64,000 nucleotides of DNA from DAOLCO01 sp964612555. GTDB lineage: Bacteria > Bdellovibrionota_C > UBA2361 > SZUA-149 > DAOLCO01. Shown here one piece after another: positions 43,003-52,042 of the stretch (its first letter is position 1; the number at the start of each line of letters is the position of its first letter). The notes beneath the pieces are model-generated. The model made no database searches and was not told where the DNA came from. It saw only the letters and a list, made by a program, of their open reading frames with translations. The stretch is from assembly GCA_964612555.1 (NCBI GenBank), contig CAZTBW010000005.1, forward strand, positions 148,121 through 212,120. The letters run 5' to 3'. The position numbers were made by a program, and so were the translations under genes.

Positions 43003-43297
43003 AAACTATGATGACTTTCTGAAACAAGAATTAACGGATGCCTCTCTTGCGGCTGAATATCTATCCAGCGCAATTCAGGACGGGTCAATAGATGAATTTC
43101 TAGTTGCCTTGCGCAACGTTGCAGAAGCACATGGTGGCATCGGTACTCTATCAGAAATTACAAATTTGAACAGGCAGAGTATGTACAAAATGTTATCTGA
43201 AGATGGAAACCCCACATTGTCCAGCTTGCTTACTGTTCTTAAAGCTATGGGGATTAATCTAAATTTCTCTTCAGATGATGAGAAAGAAGCGGCTTAA
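42992..43297 (+). CDS. antitoxin with HTH domain (HigA-like)
   Basis: A 101-residue protein from the ATG at 42992, overlapping the toxin stop. AEYLSSAIQDGSIDEFLVAL, then LRNVAEAHGGIGTLSEITNL and SMYKMLSEDGNPTLSSLLTVL form the putative addiction-module antidote helix-turn-helix. It neutralises the toxin and probably binds the ATTGTCGC palindromes. Confidence 0.9.
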   Translation: MRNKNYDDFLKQELTDASLAAEYLSSAIQDGSIDEFLVALRNVAEAHGGIGTLSEITNLNRQSMYKMLSEDGNPTLSSLLTVLKAMGINLNFSSDDEKEAA

Positions 43298-43356
43298 TGA
43301 GTAAACAAAACTAGTCAAATAAGAACTACTCATAATGGATTTCAAAGATCGGAAAT

Positions 43357-43373
43357 AGTGCGATTGTCGCACT
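43357..43373. promoter_or_regulatory. palindrome after the toxin-antitoxin pair
   Basis: AGTGCGA-TTG-TCGCACT, 7-bp arms, containing the same ATTGTCGC word as the upstream operator. It could be a second binding site or a weak terminator. Confidence 0.5.
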
Positions 43374-43444
43374 TAGCATTATATAAGAGAATGTACTCGC
43401 ATTATGTCAATGTAGACAAAAGAAGTGTCATATAAAACAAAAAA

Positions 43445-43462
43445 GGGTGAGAAAACTCACCC
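43445..43462 (-). terminator. rho-independent terminator of the 154-aa gene
   Basis: GGGTGAG-AAAA-CTCACCC (43445-43451 and 43456-43462). On the minus strand it is followed by TTTTTTGTTTT. It ends the minus-strand gene at 43546-44010. A second hairpin (43507-43517 with 43529-43539, 11-bp stem AAAGTCCAG core) lies between. Confidence 0.8.
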
Positions 43463-43545
43463 CCCCTACCCTCTTCAGACCAAATCCGGACTGAGACTAA
43501 ATAAGGTTAAAGTCCAGCACACTGCCTTCTGGACTTTAAACACTT

Positions 43546-44010
43546 CTAACGCAACATACTCAGTCTTTCTTCCAACATATCCGGATCGTGTTCATATCCC
43601 TTCAGTGTTTGCTGAAGAGCTATGGGATCCAGGTCAAGGTGTTGAGCAACCCAGGCAAAGCTGAATGCTCTTGTTGGTGTAAGCTTGCCAAAAAGCCACT
43701 GTCTTGCACTTCTTACTACGTGCCGATCACACTGGGCAGAGCCAAATGCATCACATATTGCACGTGCAAGAACTGCTGATAAGAGGTTTCTTTCAGGCTT
43801 TACAGCTCGGGTTGGTGCCCCGTTACTTTCAACTTCCTCAACACCACCAGCGCGAAATCTAGCAACAGACATACGCAAAGAGCCTTTATTTAGATTTACC
43901 ACAGTATCATGGGTATTTATATCTACTGCCCCTAAACACCCCCATGAAGGTTTGAATTTACTATCTTGAACCCCAGAGCATTTCGTGATGATATACACCA
44001 TGAAAAACAC
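43546..44010 (-). CDS. hypothetical protein with FSF-W-LDLDP C-terminal motif
   Basis: Frame of 154 residues. The well-structured part is the last ~90: NLLSAVLARAICDAFGSAQC, SARQWLFGKL, AFSFAWVAQHLDLDPIALQQ. This matches a family of small proteins frequent in deltaproteobacteria, whose ends read FSFxWxCxxLxLDPxxLR. Function unknown; a DNA- or regulator-related role has been suggested for similar arrangements. The true start may be internal (MSVARFRAGG at about 43872). Confidence 0.6.
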   Translation of the reverse strand: MFFMVYIITKCSGVQDSKFKPSWGCLGAVDINTHDTVVNLNKGSLRMSVARFRAGGVEEVESNGAPTRAVKPERNLLSAVLARAICDAFGSAQCDRHVVRSARQWLFGKLTPTRAFSFAWVAQHLDLDPIALQQTLKGYEHDPDMLEERLSMLR

Positions 44011-44211
44011 CGGGGAGAATGGAGTAAAATAAACCCGCTTAAAGTAGAAAGCCTCAGTTTATTAAAAACTTACGCCCACTATTTTAAGTGTCTTAAACCT
44101 TTATATGGCATAGCTGATACTGTCAAGTCTTACCTATGGTATTTTACTGATTTTATTTCTTTTTATTTCCAAGATGTACGAAAATAAACATTTAATCCGT
44201 AAAAATGTCCG

Positions 44212-44391
44212 ATGAATAACAAAACCCTATTCGTTTTACTAAGTGTAGTTACTCTTTTTATTATCTCGAAGCTGTATTTTCTTGCACTTAGGGACTCTTC
44301 CCAGTGGACGGGCTTCTACGTGTCCTCATTTCACATACTTATAAGCTCCGTTGCTGCTTTTTATTTTCTTGGAAAAAAGCACAAAAAATAA
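44212..44391 (+). CDS. small membrane protein, 59 aa
   Basis: MNNKTLFVLLSVVTLFIISK and SSFHILISSVAAFYFLG form two hydrophobic helices with a basic tail KKHKK. No strong ribosome site. It lies alone between the 154-aa gene and lexA. Function unknown. Confidence 0.45.
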   Translation: MNNKTLFVLLSVVTLFIISKLYFLALRDSSQWTGFYVSSFHILISSVAAFYFLGKKHKK

Positions 44392-44416
44392 AATTAAAAA
44401 AACTCTTTTCTATTTT

Positions 44417-44444
44417 ATTTCTATATGCTAGATTCTCTAGAAAT
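44417..44444 (+). promoter_or_regulatory. candidate LexA operator upstream of lexA
   Basis: Outer arms ATTTCTA-N14-TAGAAAT enclose an inner palindrome CTAGA-TTC-TCTAG (44428-44440), about 60 bp before lexA. Because LexA usually represses its own gene and recA, this is the best operator candidate. It does not match the E. coli CTGT-N8-ACAG or Bacillus-type box. Confidence 0.4.
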
Positions 44445-44503
44445 AAGACGCTCTGCTTAAGTCGGCAGATGAATTAACAAAATCAGAATGGCACTGTAAG
44501 TAA

Positions 44504-45139
44504 ATGAACGATCAACTCTCCTTTACCCTCGCTCCGGTTCAGAGACAGGCACTGGAATATCTTAAAAATTTCATTGTTAAAAACGGTTTTGCCCCTACTT
44601 TGAAAGAAATCTGCGAGTTTTTGGGCGTGAAATCGGTATCAACTGCACATTTTCATCTCAGCAGGCTTGAAGAGAAGGGATTTATCAGACGTGGTGCGAA
44701 AGGAAGTATAGAGATTCTTGACAAAAAGAGTTCTGAGAGCATGGTGAATCAATCATCATACAGCGTACCCCTTATGGGTCTTATTGCAGCCGGGGCGCCT
44801 ATAGAAGCGATCGAGGACTCTTCTGTCTATATTGATATCCCCCCCCAGTACTTTGATAGAAAACGTGAATTGTATTGCTTGCAGGTCACCGGGGACTCTA
44901 TGATAGATGCACATATTATGGATGGTGATATCATTATAGTTGAAAAAAAGGACTCTGCCGAAAATGGGCAAATTGTTGTTGCACTATTAGACGATGGGAC
45001 TGCAACACTTAAAACTTTTCGGCGATTAAAAGGAGGGAAGATCATGTTAATTCCCCACAACCCTGCTCACACTCCTATTACCCTTGACTCTGTTACCATT
45101 CAGGGGAGGCTTCTAGGTTTAATAAGAGAACTGCATTAA
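44504..45139 (+). CDS. lexA: SOS repressor LexA
   Basis: A 211-residue repressor. The N-terminal winged helix is LEYLKNFIVKNGFAPTLKEI with VKSVSTAHFHLSRLEEKGF. The cleavage site Ala96-Gly97 lies in GLIAAGAPIEA. The catalytic dyad is Ser132 (GDSMIDAHI) and Lys170 (TATLKTF). All functional residues are intact, so RecA-stimulated self-cleavage is expected. It is followed 41 bp later by recA, forming a lexA-recA SOS operon. Confidence 0.97.
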   Translation: MNDQLSFTLAPVQRQALEYLKNFIVKNGFAPTLKEICEFLGVKSVSTAHFHLSRLEEKGFIRRGAKGSIEILDKKSSESMVNQSSYSVPLMGLIAAGAPIEAIEDSSVYIDIPPQYFDRKRELYCLQVTGDSMIDAHIMDGDIIIVEKKDSAENGQIVVALLDDGTATLKTFRRLKGGKIMLIPHNPAHTPITLDSVTIQGRLLGLIRELH

Positions 45140-45180
45140 GATATTTTAAGAATTAGTAAAACAGTAAGGACGTAAACATC

Positions 45181-46305
45181 ATGAAAAAAAACACGAAAGA
45201 AGCAATTGATACATCAATCAAAACTGACTCAGAGAAAGAAAAAGCACTAAGTGCAGCCCTTTCAATCATTGAAAAGAACTATGGTAAGGGCACCATCATG
45301 AGTCTGCTTGATGGAAACAAGCAAGAACCAGTAGAGGCAATTTCTACCGGTAGTATTGGGCTTGATGTTGCAATTGGAATAGGTGGTGTTCCCCGTGGAA
45401 GAATCATAGAAGTGTATGGTCCTGAATCTTCCGGGAAAACAACACTTACCCTTCATCTTGCTGCTGAAACGCAGAAAAAAGGAGGTACCGTTGTGTTTAT
45501 TGATGCAGAACACGCTCTGGATCTTAAATACGCAGCACGTCTTGGAGTCGATATAAACAAGCTCCTCATCAGTCAGCCCGATTCAGGTGAACAGGCACTG
45601 GAAATTGCTGAAACCCTGGTACGGTCTAATGCAGTTGATCTGGTTGTGGTGGACTCTGTGGCGGCACTCACTCCTCAAGCAGAGCTTAATGGAGACATGG
45701 GAGATTCACTGCCAGGATTACAGGCACGTCTTATGAGTCAGGCGCTCAGGAAGCTTACTGCTGCGGTGTCTAAAACAAAAACTTCAATTGTGTTCATCAA
45801 TCAGATCAGAATGAAAATTGGGGTCATGTTCGGGTCTCCGGAGACTACTACCGGTGGAAACGCGCTGAAGTTCTACTCATCCCTGAGAATGGATATAAGA
45901 AGAATCGGTTCAATCAAGGAGAAAGATGAAGTCATAGGAAACAGAACAAAGGTAAAAATAGTAAAAAACAAAGTGGCGCCACCTTTTCGTGAAGTTGAAT
46001 TTGATATTATTTACAACGAGGGCATCAGTTTAACAGGTGAGCTGGTTGATCTTGGAGTAAAAGCCGGGATCATCGACAAGGCAGGAGCCTGGTACGCATT
46101 TAAGGGAGAACGCATAGGGCAAGGCAGAGAAAGTGCAAAACAATTTCTGAAAGAAAACCCCGAGACTATGGAAGAAGTCCGAAAGCTCATCCTTGACAGC
46201 GCCGGTATTGAAAATGCAGTGCTTCCGCTTGACACTACTGAGGATGAAGAGTTTATGGATGAGTCCCTGAGCGTCATTGATGGCGGGAAATCTCTGGAAG
46301 ATTAA
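45181..46305 (+). CDS. recA: recombinase RecA
   Basis: A 374-residue recombinase. Walker A GPESSGKT (80-87), VFIDAEHALD, LVVVDSVAALTPQAEL (Walker B), and the L2 region MKIGVMFGSPETTTGGNALKF. It ends in an acidic tail (TTEDEEFMDES) as in most bacteria. Mediates homologous recombination and LexA cleavage. AAGGA lies before the ATG. A hairpin follows 22 bp after the stop. Confidence 0.98.
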   Translation: MKKNTKEAIDTSIKTDSEKEKALSAALSIIEKNYGKGTIMSLLDGNKQEPVEAISTGSIGLDVAIGIGGVPRGRIIEVYGPESSGKTTLTLHLAAETQKKGGTVVFIDAEHALDLKYAARLGVDINKLLISQPDSGEQALEIAETLVRSNAVDLVVVDSVAALTPQAELNGDMGDSLPGLQARLMSQALRKLTAAVSKTKTSIVFINQIRMKIGVMFGSPETTTGGNALKFYSSLRMDIRRIGSIKEKDEVIGNRTKVKIVKNKVAPPFREVEFDIIYNEGISLTGELVDLGVKAGIIDKAGAWYAFKGERIGQGRESAKQFLKENPETMEEVRKLILDSAGIENAVLPLDTTEDEEFMDESLSVIDGGKSLED

Positions 46306-46327
46306 GAATTTTTCTGACGTACAACAG

Positions 46328-46358
46328 TTTATGAGGGGTGCTCCTAACCCCTCATAAA
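46328..46358 (+). terminator. hairpin after recA
   Basis: TTTATGAGGGGT / ACCCCTCATAAA, a perfect 12-bp stem with a 7-nt loop (GCTCCTA). There is no T-run after it, so termination may be factor-assisted. Confidence 0.6.
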
Positions 46359-46541
46359 TCTACACTATTTGCGCTTTTCCCGAAGAAAATTACAAACTCC
46401 CCATCTTTTCACATTTCAACTCTAAAGCAATTCAAAGATCCTACCGATACTTTCCTTAAGGGCAGTACTACACCCAAGGATTTGGTGTGTATTCGATATG
46501 TTACAACACGTATGAACTCAAGGAAGAGAGAGGTCAATACT

Positions 46542-46766
46542 ATGGCAAGACCATTTTATCCCCAGGAAGCAGACGATGCTGACTTGGATTGGCTAATAAG
46601 TAATTTCTTATATGAGAGACCAAATTATGTACCTGTAGAGGTCGGGGCACTTCCCCTTATTTTGATCCCATATAAAGAAGTAGGTGAAAATATTGAAGAC
46701 ATACCTCACCAAAGTGAGGAAAATGAGGAAAAGCTGAACGACTCTACTAGAAAAGAATCAATCTAG
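46542..46766 (+). CDS. small hypothetical protein, 74 aa, downstream of recA
   Basis: Start chosen at the ATG 46542 (MARPFYPQEADDADLDWLIS), which has AGAGAGG 8 bases upstream; the longer upstream frame looks non-coding. Acidic C-terminal tail (EENEEKLNDSTRKESI). No family recognised. Its last 9 bases overlap the end of the convergent UvrA-like gene. Confidence 0.5.
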   Translation: MARPFYPQEADDADLDWLISNFLYERPNYVPVEVGALPLILIPYKEVGENIEDIPHQSEENEEKLNDSTRKESI

Positions 46767-48839
46767 GTAGATTTCATTGTCGAGCATTCTCAAAAGATAT
46801 TTTGCGGTATCAAGTAAGACAACACATGCCCCTTCACTACAACTTTTTGTGATGAAGGGGATTATTTTTTCTGCCTCCTTTTGAGACACCCCTCTAAAAT
46901 ATCCATCCAGAATAATACACTGAGAGTTTTTTCTAAGCCTGTTTAATAATTTTAATAAAAAAATCTTCTTAAAATCAAGATAATGTAATTGATGAATCGC
47001 CGTCCCCAAAGAAAGACTCAAGAGATCAAGTGCTTCACAAGATAGATAAAAATCTTTCAGCAAAAGCCGATTCAGAAAAAAAGAGGACAATTCCGATAAA
47101 GGTGCTCTATGAATATCATAGAATGAATACCCATCAACAACAACTGAATATCTCCTGGGGTCAAGACGCCCTCCCAGACAAGAATGACATAAAGAGGCAG
47201 CTTTTGCTGAATTACTCAATAGCCCCGACCCGGAACACACCACACATCTTCCAAACTCTGACAGATATGAATAATGATTGGAACCAAACCCCCTCATAAG
47301 GCTTGCCGGATGTCGTTCAAATATCTCCCTGATTACAAGCAAAATTCCAGAAAAAGAATCAAAACAGGAATACATATTGTTTTTTCTTTTATCATACGAA
47401 AAATCTACATATAGCAAGGAGCCAGACACAGCAGATTCACGTATAGATGAGAAAAAATTACTTCTCTTCTCTTCATCCTGTAAAGAAACATCACCAGGGA
47501 GAAGATACACCGTGCTACGGCGAATATCATTAATAGAACTTTTCTTAAGAGGTAAAGAATCAATTTTCCTGTCCGGCAATTCAAGAGAATCTTTAGAGAC
47601 TCTGATAACGGATGACACTTCCAGCAGAGTCTCACAAAGAGATCCAGGTTCATCAAAAATAACATAAGTACCAGATAATTTTTTAAGCTCACATGCTATT
47701 TTATTCTGGTATGAGAGAGGAATACCACTAAAGAAAAACCTGAATACCAAAAAGTGTTCTCTTTCTGTGGCAAGTACCCGCGAGAGAAACGATAAGAGAG
47801 TCCTGTCAAATCTTGAAAAATCTGTAACCACTGATAAAAAACAGGAAGAACCGAAACCCAGACGGATTAAAAAACTGATGGCGTACTCCAAAGTATTCAC
47901 TTCTTCATTCTGGGGCATCTTCCCAAAATCCCAATGATACGCAATCTCAGAAAACGGAGTCGAAAGAAACTCACGAATCGTAAACAAGAGGTCTGATTCA
48001 ACACGAGAACGAAGCGCAAACGAATCGAACCTGGTATGAGTGATATCCTGATTCTTCTCAATAGAATCAAGATACTTTAAGCACTCACCATAGGTTAAAA
48101 GTGATATATTACGATTTTTTATCAAACAATCTAAAGAGAGCCTTGACCACTTAACGCCCTGATCATCAGAGACGAATACTTCAGTTTTATGCCCGGATTC
48201 AAACGGAGAAAGCATATTGAGGAGAGTCTGCTTGCTGTTAATAAGCTGAGAATCACCTATAAAAGCAAATTTCATCTCAGGGATTACTTCATCAGTTATT
48301 CCGTCAGGTGCAATATCTTCTAATAAAATTTTGCATTTCGGATCAAAAATCGAATAGCGAACCCCACCATCAAGGCAAAGCACAGAAGAAGGTATCTGCT
48401 CCATCCATGAAAGAATTTCATCATACGATACTAGCCGATCAGGCACTTTCAAAGCATAAAACTTTGGCTTTTCACCAGCAGCAGTTGAATCGCTAAAAGA
48501 TATTTTAGATTTTAATTCGTCTTTTAACTGCCTGAGAATAAAAGTATAAAAAGCCTTTTCAATACCTAAAAAACGAACAATACTTTGCTTTTTGTTTACT
48601 TCAAACGGAACTTCCGTAAAAATAACATCTTCATTCTTCTTGAAAAAATCACCTGTCTCTTTAGCATAATGACCGATCTCAAAATCCACACCCCGAATCG
48701 GGTCAAGACCTGAAGTTGAAAAAAACACATTCGACTTCCTCATATAAAGGTAGTCTGCCAAGACATCCAGTTCTTTAGATGAATCAGAGGATAGTAGAAA
48801 AAAATGTGACGCCTTTTTTTCAGCCAACATCACACCCAC
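46758..48839 (-). CDS. degenerate UvrA-like protein lacking ATPase motifs
   Basis: A 693-residue protein (UvrA has ~940). The C-terminal half aligns by eye with UvrA: SFSGILLVIREIFERHPAS corresponds to TYTGVFDxIRELFA. GRCVVCSGSG (Cys532, Cys535) and LCHSCLGGR (Cys551, Cys554) match the zinc finger CxxCxGxG...CxxCxGxR. VVVDGYSFYDIHRAPLSELS matches the following strand. However, Walker A before it is lost (STVYLLPGDVSL), the LSGGEAQR signature reads HQLHYLDFKKIF, and Walker B ILDEP reads ILDGY (643-647). The first half shows a similarly worn ABC domain (SGIPLSYQNK for SIGLHQRDN). A pseudo-ATPase paralogue is inferred. It lies 18 bp downstream of the phosphomannomutase gene. Confidence 0.72.
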   Translation of the reverse strand: MGVMLAEKKASHFFLLSSDSSKELDVLADYLYMRKSNVFFSTSGLDPIRGVDFEIGHYAKETGDFFKKNEDVIFTEVPFEVNKKQSIVRFLGIEKAFYTFILRQLKDELKSKISFSDSTAAGEKPKFYALKVPDRLVSYDEILSWMEQIPSSVLCLDGGVRYSIFDPKCKILLEDIAPDGITDEVIPEMKFAFIGDSQLINSKQTLLNMLSPFESGHKTEVFVSDDQGVKWSRLSLDCLIKNRNISLLTYGECLKYLDSIEKNQDITHTRFDSFALRSRVESDLLFTIREFLSTPFSEIAYHWDFGKMPQNEEVNTLEYAISFLIRLGFGSSCFLSVVTDFSRFDRTLLSFLSRVLATEREHFLVFRFFFSGIPLSYQNKIACELKKLSGTYVIFDEPGSLCETLLEVSSVIRVSKDSLELPDRKIDSLPLKKSSINDIRRSTVYLLPGDVSLQDEEKRSNFFSSIRESAVSGSLLYVDFSYDKRKNNMYSCFDSFSGILLVIREIFERHPASLMRGFGSNHYSYLSEFGRCVVCSGSGLLSNSAKAASLCHSCLGGRLDPRRYSVVVDGYSFYDIHRAPLSELSSFFLNRLLLKDFYLSCEALDLLSLSLGTAIHQLHYLDFKKIFLLKLLNRLRKNSQCIILDGYFRGVSQKEAEKIIPFITKSCSEGACVVLLDTAKYLLRMLDNEIYLD

Positions 48840-48857
48840 AGATGGGAAGAGCTAACG

Positions 48858-50249
48858 CTATAAAGACTTTTTGACTGTTTCAAGTCGCTCTTCAAATAAT
48901 GTCTTATATTCTTCAAGATGAGCTTCTGAGTCAGCTTCAAAACGCATTACTAAAGCAGCTTGAGTGTTTGAAGCACGCACAAGACCCCACCCATGAGGAA
49001 ATGTCACTCTCACTCCGTCAAGAATATTTACATCGAACTCGGATAAGGCATCTTTCATTGCCGAAACAAGTTTAAATTTCAACTCATCTTCACAGTCAAT
49101 ACGTAACTCAGGAGTAGATACCATCTTCGGGATATCAGAAAGCAGCTCGCTAAGGGGTTTATCGGTTGAAGATAATATCTCAACAATACGAGCAGAGGCA
49201 TGAAGTGCATCATCAAAACCGAAAAACTCGTGAGCAAAAAATATGTGTCCACTCATTTCACCAGCAAGCTCAGCATCGAGTTCTTTTAGTTTTGCTTTAA
49301 TCAAACTGTGCCCGGTTTTAGCCATAACCGGATTTGCTCCCTCAGCTTTGAGGACATCAAAAAGCACTTGAGAACATTTTACATCACCAATGATGGTTGG
49401 ATTTTGAACTGTCTTTAAGAGCTCTCTCCCATAAATTAAAAGCAGCATATCACCAAAAATAGGGTCGCCATTTTCATCAACCACGCCAATTCGATCAGCA
49501 TCACCATCCCAAGCGATTCCACAATCTGCTTTTTCAGAAACAACTCTCTTTCTAAGCTCAACTATGTTTTCCAGAACGGTTGGGTCGGGATGATGATTAG
49601 GAAATCTGCCATCCGGGTCAGTAAAAATTTCTACGACCTCACAGCCCAATTGCTTAAGGAGAGGTACTCCGACTGGTCCTCCTACCCCATTTCCACCATC
49701 AACTACCACCTTGAGAGGACGAGATCCCATTCTTGGTTGGGAATTAGCAACAAGGTACTCTATATAGTCTATCTGAGCATCATAGTCCCTGCACTGACCA
49801 ACTACCCCTTCAACAGAAGAAATAGAGTCTCCACGCAGGATACTCTCAATAATTTCTCTTAAATCCTGAATCCCTTCTCCACTGAGTGTTGATTTTCCAA
49901 TCATCATCTTAAACCCATTCTGATCAGAAGGGTTATGACTCGCGGTAACCTGAATTCCTCCATCAAGATTTTGATAAAACACGGAAAAGTACAGTTGAGG
50001 AGTTGGACCCATACCACAATCCACCACATCCATTCCATGCTGAATCAAGCCTTGAACAAGTCTGTTCGTAATTGCCGGTCCCGATAATCTGCAATCTCTC
50101 CCCACACCAATAACATAGCGTGAACGATCTCCAAGCGTTTTTTTCACCTTCAACGCAAAGGCACGCCCTAAAAGCTCGGCAAAATCTTCATCGAAATCTC
50201 CACCTACAACACCACGAATATCGTATTCTCTAAAAATTGATGCTTTCAA
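48858..50249 (-). CDS. phosphomannomutase/phosphoglucomutase
   Basis: A 463-residue alpha-D-phosphohexomutase, AlgC/ManB type, converting hexose 6-phosphates to 1-phosphates for envelope polysaccharides. Opening IFREYDIRGVVGGDF; phosphoserine loop VTASHNPSDQNGFKMM; metal loop AWDGDADRIGVVDE; sugar loop GEMSGHIFFAHEFFGFDDAL; C-terminal phosphate loop VRASNTQAALVMRFEA. All active-site loops are intact. It lies in a run SurA-like gene, this gene, UvrA-like gene. Confidence 0.95.
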   Translation of the reverse strand: MKASIFREYDIRGVVGGDFDEDFAELLGRAFALKVKKTLGDRSRYVIGVGRDCRLSGPAITNRLVQGLIQHGMDVVDCGMGPTPQLYFSVFYQNLDGGIQVTASHNPSDQNGFKMMIGKSTLSGEGIQDLREIIESILRGDSISSVEGVVGQCRDYDAQIDYIEYLVANSQPRMGSRPLKVVVDGGNGVGGPVGVPLLKQLGCEVVEIFTDPDGRFPNHHPDPTVLENIVELRKRVVSEKADCGIAWDGDADRIGVVDENGDPIFGDMLLLIYGRELLKTVQNPTIIGDVKCSQVLFDVLKAEGANPVMAKTGHSLIKAKLKELDAELAGEMSGHIFFAHEFFGFDDALHASARIVEILSSTDKPLSELLSDIPKMVSTPELRIDCEDELKFKLVSAMKDALSEFDVNILDGVRVTFPHGWGLVRASNTQAALVMRFEADSEAHLEEYKTLFEERLETVKKSL

Positions 50250-50342
50250 AGTATCTTTCCCTTCTATGAAATCATTTTATTACGTCCGATATTACCTTGT
50301 ATCAAAGATAGACTCAATATAAACAAATAACTGATACGGGGC

Positions 50343-51296
50343 TTAGAGTCCATGTATCTCAACATGATACTTACTAAAAAGGTCTTCTTTGAGATATCGT
50401 TCAGCTGCTTCCTGAAAACGCTCCTGAAAAAGTTTTTGCCTGACATCTTCCTTAACCTGACTTTTTTCTTTCGAAAATGTTCGTGGAGCTTTTACAAAAA
50501 AAACCATCTCTGATGCCTGAGTAATTACAGGGCTTGGGTCGTAATACGATTTATCTTTAAGTACTTCCTGGAGATCAGACTTAAGATCGGCAAATTGTAC
50601 CTGACCAAGATTCTCACAGAGCCCGCCTAAAGAAGAAATTGAAGAGCAGGATTTAGTCTCACGAAGCATTTCTCTTATCTTTTCAAGCTCAACCTCCGCT
50701 CCTTTTTCTTCATTTTTTAAACGATTAACAAAAGAAACCTTGATCAGTGAAAAAGCATCTTTTTTTGAATTATCACTCTCTTCAGGATCCGACCTCCCTA
50801 TATATTCATCAATTTCTTCATCACTCACCTGAATTTTAGAACGCAGCTCAGCAGCCAAAACTCTTGATCGAAGCATCTCACCTTGAACTTTCTTTTTATA
50901 CATATCATACGAAATACCCTGCTCTTCAAGTGCAGCAAGTAACGACCCCTCACCTGCATTATTAGCCCGTTCGACTTGTGATATGTAAGAACTGATATCA
51001 TCCGGAGTGACCCTGATATTCAAGCGTTTTGCTTCTCGTTCAAAAAGCAAGGTGATAATCGCTTCTTTAAGAAGTCCCTCATCAAGCTTTTTGGATACAT
51101 CAACTTCCTGAGGACGACCGGTAAAAAACTGTGTTCTAATCACCTCTCTTAACTCTTCCTCTGTCAGAGGATCCCCATCAATACTTGCTATAATCCTGTC
51201 AACAACTTCAGAAGAAATATTGGAAGGAAAAATAAAGACCAGAAAAAGCAAGAATAGTGAAATGCAATGGGCGCTACATGATTTCATAAAAATCAA
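50343..51296 (-). CDS. SurA-like periplasmic chaperone
   Basis: A 317-residue protein with signal peptide (HCISLFLLFLVFIFPSNISSE). The SurA N-terminal domain follows: VVDRIIASIDGDPLTEEELREVI, LLKEAIITLLFEREAKRLNI and SYDMYKKKVQGEMLRSRVLAAELRSKI. One parvulin-like module comes next, with degenerate motifs (GGLCENLGQVQF, VFFVKAPR), and a C-terminal helix. It probably helps outer-membrane protein folding. Peptidyl-prolyl isomerase activity is uncertain. Confidence 0.82.
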   Translation of the reverse strand: MIFMKSCSAHCISLFLLFLVFIFPSNISSEVVDRIIASIDGDPLTEEELREVIRTQFFTGRPQEVDVSKKLDEGLLKEAIITLLFEREAKRLNIRVTPDDISSYISQVERANNAGEGSLLAALEEQGISYDMYKKKVQGEMLRSRVLAAELRSKIQVSDEEIDEYIGRSDPEESDNSKKDAFSLIKVSFVNRLKNEEKGAEVELEKIREMLRETKSCSSISSLGGLCENLGQVQFADLKSDLQEVLKDKSYYDPSPVITQASEMVFFVKAPRTFSKEKSQVKEDVRQKLFQERFQEAAERYLKEDLFSKYHVEIHGL

Positions 51297-51462
51297 TAAA
51301 GATAAACGGTTATAACTTAAGAGGTAAGCCTGTACCAGCTCACCTTTAGAGAAAAAATCAATATGACGACATGATAGTGGTATGAATTCAATAAATCAAT
51401 ACCGAGATATTTTATAACAAACCTTATAAACAATTTAGCACTTTGGTAGGGGGTTACATTTT

Positions 51463-52041
51463 ATGAATATTCCGACTACTCTCATAAACATTCCTGCTGC
51501 CTTAAATAATTTCATGGATGTTGAAATCATTATATATCTAAGCGTTGGTGCAGGTTTGATACTTTTTCTGCTTTTCATTGATATCATCACAAACACCATG
51601 CGAGTAATCAACACGGCAAAACACCTGCTCAGATCAGAAAACGAAAAATTAAAAAAAATCGAATGTCAGTTTTCGGTTATTAAGGCGCATGCACCGACCT
51701 ACATGAACTCACTTGGCAAGGGTGGCTCTGATTTACTTATTGAGCTTGATACAATAATAGTTGAACGTGAGGAGTCCCTTTCACAACTGCATAGACTGAT
51801 AAAAGAAGGTAACATTGAAGAAATTCTCAGCTTAATTGAAGATGAAAAAGAAAAATCAGAAGAATTCAAATGGGCTTCCAGAGCTGACACTCTCATCCGG
51901 GAGCTGGGAAATAAAATTTTCAAAGCATCCAGTTTTGCAAACAAAACAGGGATACCAAAAAACACATCCAAACGAGAGGCTACCAGGATGAATCTGTTAA
52001 AAGCCAAAATCATACCCTCACTAAAAAATAGACATGAATAG
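51463..52041 (+). CDS. hypothetical membrane protein with coiled coil, 192 aa
   Basis: An N-terminal helix (VEIIIYLSVGAGLILFLLFIDII) is followed by long charged helices (LRSENEKLKKIECQF, EEILSLIEDEKEKSEEFKW) typical of coiled coils, and a basic C-terminus. GGGGG and AGG lie before the ATG. No family recognised. Its stop is 1 bp from the stop of convergent mfd. Confidence 0.6.
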   Translation: MNIPTTLINIPAALNNFMDVEIIIYLSVGAGLILFLLFIDIITNTMRVINTAKHLLRSENEKLKKIECQFSVIKAHAPTYMNSLGKGGSDLLIELDTIIVEREESLSQLHRLIKEGNIEEILSLIEDEKEKSEEFKWASRADTLIRELGNKIFKASSFANKTGIPKNTSKREATRMNLLKAKIIPSLKNRHE

Positions 52042-52042
52042 T

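Noticed and set aside
46338..46541. N-terminal extension of the 74-residue gene after recA
   Set aside because: The frame runs through the post-recA hairpin and lacks a ribosome site; the ATG at 46542 has AGAGAGG.
51195..51296. Long frames on the opposite strand of many genes (for example within mfd, recQ, pilT)
   Set aside because: Their products lack motifs and are explained by codon bias of the real genes on the other strand.
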